5,991 nucleotides of DNA from positions 70,998 through 76,988 of the forward strand of contig MGQN01000044.1 of assembly GCA_001797845.1 (NCBI GenBank), written 5' to 3'. Position numbers and translations under genes: made by a program. Shown in pieces: positions 1 through 5,292 of the stretch. The notes beneath the pieces were generated by a model, which made no database searches, was not told the DNA's origin, and was given only the letters and a program-made list of their open reading frames with translations. Source of the stretch: Deltaproteobacteria bacterium RBG_16_44_11 (lineage in GTDB: Bacteria > Desulfobacterota > Syntrophia > Syntrophales > Smithellaceae). Within the stretch, counting starts at the first letter, position 1, and each line of letters opens with the position of its first letter.

Positions 1-1
1 T

Positions 2-949
2 GGAATGATTGCCGGCAGGAGAAGCTTTCTGGAAAAGGTCGATTTTGAAAATGACTATGGAGTTGACATCGGCATTTTGCTGGACATGATAAATATGGGA
101 GCTAAAATTAAGGAAATAGATATCGGCGCGATTGAAAACAAAATGAAACAATGGCAGCAGTTAGCTCCTATGGCCCGTGAAGTTTCAAAAGCGATTTTAA
201 AAAGAGCAAGGCTCAATCCGGATTTTAACCTCGATACATTACAGACTACGACAATGATTTTGGATCAGATGGATCTTGCCGTGAAGGAGAGTCTGATCGG
301 CCTTAAAAAAATGGTGGTGTTTGATATGGACAACACAATTTTGCAGGGGCGCTTCATATATCATGCCGCGGAGAAATTTCATTTCCGCAAAGAATTGCTG
401 GATATTATCAGCAACAACAATGAGAGCTATCTCATAACAAAGATGATTGCCAAACTGCTAAAAGGATTAAACCTGGCGCAACTAATCGAAGTCGCCGACT
501 CGATTCCGTTGGTCGAGGACGCCACGGAAGTCGTTTCGGAATTAAAAAGACGCGAATATATTATCGGTATTATTTCCGATAGTTATAACTTTGTTGCCTC
601 GCATATCGCCAATAAAATCGGAGCTCATTTCAGCATTGCCAATGAACTGGAATTTTCCAAGTCAACGGCCACCGGAGAAGTGAAGGTTTTATCCTATTTT
701 ATAAAGACGGGCCAAAGCCGATGCAATCACAATTTCTGTAAATCAAACGCGCTCATCGATTTATCAAAAAAATATAACATACCACCGGCTAATATTATTG
801 CAATTGGTGATAGTGAAAATGATATTTGTATGGTAAAGCACGCGGGCATCGGTGTGGCGTTTTGTTCGGACAATAAACTCCTGAACTCTATCGCGGATAA
901 AGTCATTAATGAAAAGAGATTTGCTCCGGTGCTCGAGTTTGCGAAATAA
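2..949 (+). CDS. Glycosyltransferase (C-terminal part) fused to SerB-like HAD phosphatase; 5' end outside window
   Basis: The frame is open to the window edge, with a Gly codon before the first Met at base 5, so the gene starts upstream. Numbering from that Met, residues 1-68 resemble the C-terminal end of family-2-type glycosyltransferases: GMIAGRRSFL, then DYGVDIGILLDM, then a helical, basic tail. Residues about 100-300 form a HAD-IB (SerB-type) phosphatase. Motif I is D107-M-D109-N-T, with the nucleophile and general acid Asp. Motif II is IISDS at 189-193, motif III is probably K246, and motif IV is GDSEND at 268-273, so all catalytic motifs are present. A plausible reading is an enzyme that transfers a sugar to a phosphorylated acceptor and then removes the phosphate, but the substrate is unknown and that coupling is inferred. 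The antiporter gene follows within 60 bases, so co-transcription is likely. The HAD assignment is secure. The glycosyltransferase assignment is weaker because the GT-A core lies outside the window. Confidence 0.8.
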   Translation, partial: GMIAGRRSFLEKVDFENDYGVDIGILLDMINMGAKIKEIDIGAIENKMKQWQQLAPMAREVSKAILKRARLNPDFNLDTLQTTTMILDQMDLAVKESLIGLKKMVVFDMDNTILQGRFIYHAAEKFHFRKELLDIISNNNESYLITKMIAKLLKGLNLAQLIEVADSIPLVEDATEVVSELKRREYIIGIISDSYNFVASHIANKIGAHFSIANELEFSKSTATGEVKVLSYFIKTGQSRCNHNFCKSNALIDLSKKYNIPPANIIAIGDSENDICMVKHAGIGVAFCSDNKLLNSIADKVINEKRFAPVLEFAK

Positions 950-1007
950 GATAATGGAAAATTTATATCTGGAAGCGGAAAAAGATCTTTCAAACATATT
1001 GAAAATC

Positions 1008-2450
1008 ATGAAACAGCTAAGGAATGGCTTTTTGTTGCTTGTGCTGTCCATATTGATTTTTCCGGTTTATGGCTTTGCCGCCGCGTATGCGCCGGAATCC
1101 GCAACAGCTGGAATCGGCACAATGTTGCCTTTATGGTCGGCATTGCCCTTTGCCGGCATTTTGCTCTCTATCGCCTTGATGCCGTTGGTCTTTCCGTATT
1201 TTTGGCATCATCATTTTCCTAAAATATCCGCTTTCTGGGCGTTAGTTTTTGCCGTGCCTTTTTTGTATTTTTTCCGGGTAGTCGCCGTTCATGAAATAAC
1301 GCATATTATTATCATTGATTACATTCCCTTTATTCTTTTATTATGGGCTTTGTTTACCGTCTCCGGTGGTATTTACATCAAAGGCACTTTTAAAGGAACG
1401 CCTGCGGTGAACACGGTTATCTTGTTGATCGGGACTATATTGGCATCAATCATCGGCACAACCGGCGCATCCATGCTTTTGATTCGTCCGATTTTGAGAT
1501 CAAACGCTTGGCGCGTCCATAAAGTGCACACGATAGTTTTTTTTATTTTTCTGGTCAGTAATATTGGCGGCGCGCTGACGCCGCTGGGAGACCCACCCTT
1601 GTTTCTTGGCTTTTTACACGGCGTTCCGTTTTTTTGGACAATGCATATCCTGCCGCAAATGGCGTTTGCCAGTGTTGTTCTGCTCGCGCTCTATTTCATC
1701 ATGGATTCTTACTACTTCAAAAAAGAAAGCAAAATTGCCGCGCCTGATTCCGAGCCAGAGCCTTTAGGCATTGAAGGTTCCCGTAATTTTATCTTTTTGG
1801 CGGGCATTATTGCAGCGGTGCTGTTCAGCGGAACGGTTAAGCTGGGCGAAATCAATATTCTTGGCATTCATCAAACTATCGAGAATTTGATCAGGGATGG
1901 CGTACTTATCATCATGGGCTTGCTCTCCCTGTCCTTAACATCAAATGAGGTACGCAAAGGAAACGAGTTCGGATGGGCGCCGATTCTGGAGGTGATTTAT
2001 CTTTTTGCCGGTATCTTTATAACCATTATTCCCGCGCTGGCGATTCTGAAAGCGGGCGAAAACGGAGCGTTAGCATGGCTAATAAAATCAGTAAATACTC
2101 CGGCGCATTATTTTTGGGCGGTCGGGTCATTGTCCAGTTTCCTAGATAACGCTCCGACCTATCTGACCTTCTTCAACAGCGCGCTGGGCAAATTTTATCC
2201 CGGCATGCCCGAAGCACAGGCGGTTGGCCGGTTGATTGTGGAAAAAATTCCCTATCTGGCCGCCATTTCCGTGGGAGCCGTTTTCATGGGCGCCAACACC
2301 TATATCGGCAATGCGCCCAATTTTATGGTTAAATCTATCGCTGAAGAAGCAGGCGTGAAGATGCCCAGCTTCTTTGGTTATATGTTTAAATATTCCATTC
2401 CTATTCTAGTTGTCTTATTCATTGTAATGACTTTCGTATTTTTTAAATGA
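1008..2450 (+). CDS. Ion-transporter-superfamily membrane protein, CitMHS_2 / sodium:proton antiporter type
   Basis: A 480-residue, very hydrophobic inner-membrane protein with about a dozen predicted helices. Numbering from the chosen start, SNIGGALTPLGDPPLFLG (184-201) and SSFLDNAPTYLTFFN (376-390) are the two re-entrant-loop signatures seen in NhaD/CitMHS/ArsB-like ion transporters. A third conserved stretch, MGANTYIGNAPNF (427-439), lies near the C-terminus. These proteins exchange or symport Na+ or H+ with an ion or carboxylate, but the ion cannot be told from sequence. The start at 1008 is preferred because it begins a signal-like N-terminus (MKQLRN, a hydrophobic run, then GFAAA). Longer in-frame starts at 954 (ATG) and 909 (ATG, overlapping the upstream gene) would add charged residues before that segment. 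No clear Shine-Dalgarno decides between them; the purine-rich GGAAGCGGAAAAAG at 971-984 is too far for ideal spacing. The stop TGA overlaps the first repeat unit downstream. Confidence 0.85.
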   Translation: MKQLRNGFLLLVLSILIFPVYGFAAAYAPESATAGIGTMLPLWSALPFAGILLSIALMPLVFPYFWHHHFPKISAFWALVFAVPFLYFFRVVAVHEITHIIIIDYIPFILLLWALFTVSGGIYIKGTFKGTPAVNTVILLIGTILASIIGTTGASMLLIRPILRSNAWRVHKVHTIVFFIFLVSNIGGALTPLGDPPLFLGFLHGVPFFWTMHILPQMAFASVVLLALYFIMDSYYFKKESKIAAPDSEPEPLGIEGSRNFIFLAGIIAAVLFSGTVKLGEINILGIHQTIENLIRDGVLIIMGLLSLSLTSNEVRKGNEFGWAPILEVIYLFAGIFITIIPALAILKAGENGALAWLIKSVNTPAHYFWAVGSLSSFLDNAPTYLTFFNSALGKFYPGMPEAQAVGRLIVEKIPYLAAISVGAVFMGANTYIGNAPNFMVKSIAEEAGVKMPSFFGYMFKYSIPILVVLFIVMTFVFFK

Positions 2451-2454
2451 GACT

Positions 2455-2486
2455 CAAATATTACAAGCGCAGCGAAGTAATATTTG
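2455..2486 (+). other. Hairpin of repeat unit 1
   Basis: CAAATATTAC (2455-2464) pairs perfectly with GTAATATTTG (2477-2486) around the 12-nt loop AAGCGCAGCGAA. The hairpin starts five bases after the antiporter stop codon. Confidence 0.85.
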
Positions 2487-2547
2487 CAAGTCGAATTTAT
2501 CCCGCCATAGGCGGAGGGTATCGTAGATACCCGTGGTTAATGAGGCC

Positions 2548-2579
2548 CAAGTTTCAGAAACAGAGTGCACTGAAACTTG
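2548..2579 (+). other. Hairpin of repeat unit 2, compensated stem
   Basis: CAAGTTTCAG (2548-2557) pairs perfectly with CTGAAACTTG (2570-2579) around the 12-nt loop AAACAGAGTGCA. Relative to unit 1, arm positions 4, 6, 8 and 10 differ, and each difference is matched on the opposite arm, so the fold is kept while the sequence changed. Confidence 0.85.
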
Positions 2580-2625
2580 CAAGCCGAATTATCCCAAGAG
2601 CGAAGCGATGCGGGACAATGAAACT

Positions 2626-2657
2626 CAAATATTACAAGCGCAGCGCAGTAATATCTG
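2626..2657 (+). other. Hairpin of repeat unit 3
   Basis: CAAATATTAC (2626-2635) pairs with GTAATATCTG (2648-2657) around the loop AAGCGCAGCGCA. There is one A/C mismatch on the plus strand, which would be a G-T wobble on the minus strand. Its arms and loop are near-identical to unit 1, not to the adjacent unit 2. Confidence 0.8.
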
Positions 2658-2771
2658 CTAGCTGAATTAATCCCATACGCGAAGCATATCGGGATATGGC
2701 AATTACTCCGCTATTTGTAGCGATCATTATCTTTAATATTCGCCTCAAAGCGCGCGCAGAATAAATATTCC

Positions 2772-2800
2772 TTGAAGATACCCAGGAAAGCGGATATAGA
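2772..2800 (+). promoter_or_regulatory. Candidate sigma70 promoter for fdhE
   Basis: TTGAAG (2772-2777), a 17-bp spacer and TATAGA (2795-2800), each matching four of six consensus bases. The expected start would be near 2807, giving a leader of about 37 nt before the fdhE ATG. This would let fdhE be transcribed separately from the antiporter, consistent with the repeat-filled gap of nearly 400 bases. Inference from motif match only. Confidence 0.4.
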
Positions 2801-2843
2801 CGCCTTGTGTTGAAAATGAAGTTTTTGGCAAGGAGTATAAAAC

Positions 2844-3707
2844 ATGGCTGTAACACTGCGTAAATCTTTAAAAACAATAGAGGATTATAAATCAACTAAT
2901 CCTCATTATACCGACCTTCTGGATATTTTGGCGGACATTCTGATTTTGCGTGAGGAATACCGAAAAAACATGAAAGATTCCATTTTTCGTGTGGAAGAGA
3001 ATTTAATAGCGCAGAAAATGGAAGGAGGTCTTCCCTTAATTGATATAGCTGGAAAGCAATATGATTTATCGCGTCCCAAACAATATTTTAATTCGCTCAT
3101 TTCCATAGCGGAAAAAAGAATGCCCGAAGTGGGGCAAAGCATTGTCAGTTTCATTAAGAAAGAGGAATTTGATTGGGAAAAAATGATTCGAGCTTCTTTT
3201 GATCGCCGGGAGGAGGAAGTTCAAAATGATGCCCAAACAGAAGTGTTGTCACCCTCCAACGAAGATCAAGAAAATTTTGATTTGATCGATCTGTTTACCG
3301 AAGAAAGTTTAAGGCCGGAATTGGAGAATGTTGCCGAAAAATACGGTGCTCTTGTCGAGAAAGCGGGTTGGTCGGAGGGCTATTGTCCCATTTGCGGTAA
3401 AGAACCAAAAATTGGTGAAATAAGAGAGGGTGAAGATGGCAAGCGTTATCTCTTTTGCCACCAATGCGGCTTTAAATGGCACTTTCTCCGGATTAAATGT
3501 CCTTTTTGCGGCAACGATGAACAACATTCATTAGCCTATTTTGCGGTGGAAGGAGAGGAACGCCACCGTGTGGACGTCTGCAATAAGTGCCGCCGCTATA
3601 TAAAGATTGTGGAATTGCCCAAATCAAGCGAAGAACTAAACCTTGATGTGGAAGATATTGCCACCCTGCATTTGGATATGATCGCTTACGATGAAGGATA
3701 TAATTAA
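2844..3707 (+). CDS. fdhE: FdhE-like formate dehydrogenase accessory protein
   Basis: A 287-residue cytoplasmic protein. The N-terminal 170 residues are helical and acidic. The C-terminal part carries four paired cysteine motifs: CPIC (181/184), CHQC (205/208) followed by GFKWHFLRIKC, CPFC (219/222) and CNKC (246/249). Paired CxxC motifs with the W-x-x-x-R-x-x-C spacing and an IATLHLD C-terminal motif match the FdhE family, rubredoxin-like metal-binding proteins that help deliver sulfur/molybdenum cofactor during formate dehydrogenase maturation. The length is close to family members of about 300 residues. The start at 2844 is supported by AAGGAG at 2830-2835, eight bases upstream. No formate dehydrogenase subunit lies in the window, so the partner must be elsewhere. 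The gene appears to be its own transcription unit, with a promoter candidate before it and a terminator after it. Confidence 0.85.
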   Translation: MAVTLRKSLKTIEDYKSTNPHYTDLLDILADILILREEYRKNMKDSIFRVEENLIAQKMEGGLPLIDIAGKQYDLSRPKQYFNSLISIAEKRMPEVGQSIVSFIKKEEFDWEKMIRASFDRREEEVQNDAQTEVLSPSNEDQENFDLIDLFTEESLRPELENVAEKYGALVEKAGWSEGYCPICGKEPKIGEIREGEDGKRYLFCHQCGFKWHFLRIKCPFCGNDEQHSLAYFAVEGEERHRVDVCNKCRRYIKIVELPKSSEELNLDVEDIATLHLDMIAYDEGYN

Positions 3708-3722
3708 TGTTACCCCTTCGTC

Positions 3723-3758
3723 CTTTTCGTCCTTGGAGAATAAGGGCGAAGAGATTTT
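3723..3758 (+). terminator. Intrinsic terminator after fdhE
   Basis: A 12-bp stem (3723-3734 with 3742-3753, including two G-T pairs) closes a 7-nt loop GGAGAAT and is followed directly by ATTTTC. It lies 15 bases past the fdhE stop. The T-run is on the + strand side only, so it should end fdhE transcription. The T-run is short, so efficiency is uncertain. Confidence 0.65.
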
Positions 3759-3849
3759 CGTTGAGCGGCTTTTTAATAGATTCTTTATCTTCATAAATTA
3801 TTTTCTCCTTATCTAAATAATTAATAGCGTAACAAGCTGTTATCATTGC

Positions 3850-4074
3850 TTATTTTATGTGTTTTCGTTTTTGGATAAATTTACGAAATTTTTCTTGTAA
3901 AGCGGCTCTTTCGCCAAGACGCTCTGCGGCCTGCTTTTGTCTGCCTATGATTGAAATATCTGCCTCAAAAGATGAGAAATTATCGTTCACTGCCCTTGAC
4001 ATGGGTAATCCCTGTAAATATATTAACTGCGATTTGCTTAAGGAAAATACTAAGAACTCCGGATAGGTAAGCAT
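3850..4074 (-). CDS. Small protein of unknown function, divergent from gmhA
   Basis: The 74-residue reading begins MLTYPEFLVF and ends in a charged helical tail with IIGRQKQAAERLGERAALQ and KFRKFIQKRKHIK. I do not recognise the family. It reads like a real protein: balanced composition, an amphipathic basic helix at the C-terminus and codon use like the neighbours. The competing + strand reading of the same DNA is cysteine-rich and unconvincing. Its ATG at 4074 lies on the opposite strand of the GCATGC that also holds the gmhA ATG. A second candidate start at 4002 (MSRAVNDNF) has AGGGA six bases upstream and would give 50 residues; the 4074 start has no obvious Shine-Dalgarno. A promoter-like TTGACG-N17-TATTTT on the minus strand lies inside gmhA. 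Without a homology search this remains probable, not certain, and it could be a remnant. Confidence 0.45.
   Translation of the reverse strand: MLTYPEFLVFSLSKSQLIYLQGLPMSRAVNDNFSSFEADISIIGRQKQAAERLGERAALQEKFRKFIQKRKHIK
3996..4024 (+). promoter_or_regulatory. Strong sigma70 promoter candidate for gmhA-grpE-dnaK
   Basis: TTGACA (3996-4001), a 17-bp spacer and TATATT (4019-4024): a perfect -35, ideal spacing and a five-of-six -10. The expected start is near 4031, giving a leader of about 42 nt before the gmhA ATG. The spacer holds the partial dyad ACATGGG-TAAT-CCCTGT (3999-4015), a possible operator. The promoter lies within the minus-strand small gene. Confidence 0.6.
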
Positions 4075-4657
4075 GCAGGATAATATAGTAAAAATATTTA
4101 AAGAAAGCAGCCGCGTCAAAGAAGCTTTTATTAATGAAAATTTAAGTAAACTGGTTAATGTAATTGACGCGCTCACCGCCGCGCTAAAAGCGGGGAATAA
4201 GATTTTACTATTCGGAAATGGAGGTTCGGCCGCCGACGCGCAACATATTGCCGCGGAATTTATAAATCGCTTTTTAATAGAAAGACCGCCGCTCCCGGCT
4301 ATTGCCCTCACCACCGATACTTCCGTTATTACTAGTATCGGCAATGACTACGACTTCTCCGAAATATTCAGCAAACAAATAAGAGCTATAGGGCAACCGG
4401 GAGATGTTGCCTGGGGCATAAGCACCAGCGGCAATTCCGCCAATGTCCTGAAGGGTCTGGAAATGGCCAAAAAGATGGGACTGATAACAGTTGCTTTTAC
4501 CGGCAAGGAAGGCGGAAGCATCGCCAAAATTGTTGATTTTCCTATTAACGTATCTTCTTCCAGTACGGCGCGTATTCAGGAAACACATATTACCGCCGGC
4601 CATGCCATTTGCGAGTTGGTGGACATGAAATTATTCCAGAAGCCGGATTTAAAATAG
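4073..4657 (+). CDS. gmhA: Phosphoheptose isomerase (sedoheptulose-7-phosphate isomerase)
   Basis: A 194-residue single SIS-domain cytoplasmic enzyme, close to the usual length of about 192. It converts sedoheptulose 7-phosphate to D-glycero-D-manno-heptose 7-phosphate, the first step towards ADP-heptose for the LPS inner core. Visible signatures are the phosphate-binding loop FGNGGSAADAQH (47-58), TTDTSVITSIGNDYDF (80-95), GISTSGNS (115-122) and RIQETHITAGHAICELVD (167-184). The zinc-site residues known in the family fall in place as H58, E62, Q169 and H177, a uniform offset of three from the commonly cited H61/E65/Q172/H180. The Shine-Dalgarno is weak (GGATAGGT at 4061-4068, close to the ATG), but the N-terminal length fits the family. 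grpE follows after 24 bases, suggesting one transcript. No other heptose gene is in the window. Confidence 0.93.
   Translation: MQDNIVKIFKESSRVKEAFINENLSKLVNVIDALTAALKAGNKILLFGNGGSAADAQHIAAEFINRFLIERPPLPAIALTTDTSVITSIGNDYDFSEIFSKQIRAIGQPGDVAWGISTSGNSANVLKGLEMAKKMGLITVAFTGKEGGSIAKIVDFPINVSSSSTARIQETHITAGHAICELVDMKLFQKPDLK
4091..4119 (-). promoter_or_regulatory. Candidate promoter for the divergent small gene
   Basis: On the minus strand, TTGACG (4119-4114), a 17-bp spacer and TATTTT (4096-4091). It would start transcription about 10 bases before the 4074 ATG, or leave a leader of about 80 nt if the 4002 start is used. It lies inside the 5' part of gmhA. The -10 is only moderate (four of six). 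Confidence 0.35.
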
Positions 4658-4681
4658 AAAGAAAATTTTTCAGAGGTTGGA

Positions 4682-5281
4682 TTGAAAACAAAAAAAGAAC
4701 ATATTGCTAAACACTCTCAGGTAGCTGCAGGTTCTGCGGATGATGCTGTAGAGGGAGGAACTTCTTCAGAAATAGATGTCTTGAAAGCGAAGCTGGAAGA
4801 AAAGGAAAAAGAAGCTGCGGCCAATTATGAGAAGTTTGTCCGTGCCGCCGCGGAATTGGATAATTATAAGAAAAGGGCGGCTAAAGAAAAGGCTGATACA
4901 ATCAAATACGGCTCCGAAGAGCTGATCAAAGATATTTTACCTTTTATGGACAGTTTAGATAGGGCCATGGATCATACCGGCAGCCCGGACGTGGAAGCGT
5001 TTAAAGATGGCATCAAATTAATTCAGGAACAACTTTTGTGCTGTCTCAAAAAGCACGGAGTAGAGAGAATTGAAAGTTCGGGGACCGATTTTGACCCCAA
5101 TTATCATGAAGCAATGATGCAAATTCATAGCGACGAACACGAGGAGAATAAAATAGTAAACGAAATAGCAAAAGGCTATTTGCTCAACGGCAGACTTTTA
5201 AGACCGTCGAAAGTCTGTGTTTGTAAAAAAGCAAATAAAGAAAATGATATATGTGAAAAAATCGCGGACAATGGAGAATAA
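4682..5281 (+). CDS. grpE: GrpE, nucleotide exchange factor of DnaK
   Basis: A 199-residue cytoplasmic co-chaperone that releases ADP from DnaK. Residues 1-30 are a polar, low-complexity tail. About 31-75 form the long coiled-coil helix (EIDVLKAKLEEKEKE, then AAELDNYKKRAAKEK). KYGSEELIKDILPFMDSLDRA (75-95) is followed by the beta-wing signature FDPNYHEAM (137-145) and GYLLNGRLLRPSKV (165-178). The start is TTG: no in-frame ATG occurs before residue 89, and AGAGG at 4672-4676 sits five bases upstream. The C-terminal strand reads KVCVCKK, where most homologues have Val/Ser-type residues, and the tail is Cys-containing; this does not affect the signature. The stop overlaps the first base of the AGGAGG that serves dnaK, so the two genes are tightly coupled. 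Confidence 0.95.
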   Translation: MKTKKEHIAKHSQVAAGSADDAVEGGTSSEIDVLKAKLEEKEKEAAANYEKFVRAAAELDNYKKRAAKEKADTIKYGSEELIKDILPFMDSLDRAMDHTGSPDVEAFKDGIKLIQEQLLCCLKKHGVERIESSGTDFDPNYHEAMMQIHSDEHEENKIVNEIAKGYLLNGRLLRPSKVCVCKKANKENDICEKIADNGE

Positions 5282-5286
5282 GGAGG
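5281..5286 (+). promoter_or_regulatory. dnaK ribosome binding site
   Basis: A full AGGAGG, six bases before the dnaK ATG and sharing its first A with the grpE TAA stop. It is much stronger than the sites of gmhA and grpE, which fits higher DnaK output from a shared mRNA and possible translational coupling. Confidence 0.8.
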
Positions 5287-5292
5287 TAAAAA

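Larger units (their letters stand above)
2447..2697. repeat. Three tandem palindromic repeat units
   Basis: Units begin near 2447, 2540 and 2618, each at ATGARRCYCAA-like sequence. Each opens with a hairpin of two 10-nt arms around a 12-nt loop, continues with a conserved YWAGYYGAATT(W)ATCCC flank, and (units 2 and 3) ends in a TCCC...GGGA element holding GCGAAGC. In unit 1 that last element is replaced by two other hairpins: CCGCC/GGCGG at 2502-2514 and GGGTATC/GATACCC at 2516-2532. The units are diverged rather than exact copies, unlike a recent tandem duplication. No T-run follows the hairpins, so they are not classical terminators, though they could act on the antiporter mRNA 3' end. The array fills the first part of the intergenic space before fdhE. 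They look like a dispersed palindromic (REP/MITE-like) family, which only a genome search could show. Confidence 0.8.

Noticed and set aside
909..1007. Upstream start for the antiporter at 909 or 954
   Set aside because: These add a charged stretch before a signal-like hydrophobic N-terminus, and 909 overlaps the HAD gene by 41 bases; 1008 fits better, though 954 is not excluded.
727..1051. Two minus-strand open frames (727-993 and 764-1051)
   Set aside because: Both lie antisense to the HAD motif IV region and the antiporter start, have no Shine-Dalgarno and show no recognisable protein character; shadows of the + strand genes.
2447..2697. CRISPR array
   Set aside because: Only three diverged units, no uniform direct repeat with unique spacers of constant length, and no cas gene nearby; the structure is palindromic rather than repeat-spacer.
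2816..2863. Fifteen-codon leader frame overlapping the fdhE start
   Set aside because: No ribosome binding site of its own, and it contains the fdhE AAGGAG; likely chance.
2632..2895. Minus-strand 87-residue frame upstream of fdhE
   Set aside because: It crosses the third repeat unit, the fdhE promoter and its start; no Shine-Dalgarno and no recognisable features.
3493..3846. Minus-strand 117-residue frame
   Set aside because: Two thirds is antisense to the FdhE cysteine region and the rest crosses the fdhE terminator; the start has no Shine-Dalgarno.
3831..3846. GTAACA/TGTTAT hairpin as terminator of the minus-strand small gene
   Set aside because: Only about five A+T-rich pairs and no T-run directly after it on the minus strand.
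3857..4066. Plus-strand 69-residue frame before gmhA
   Set aside because: Cysteine-rich, unlikely composition and complementary to the more convincing minus-strand small gene; it spans the gmhA promoter.
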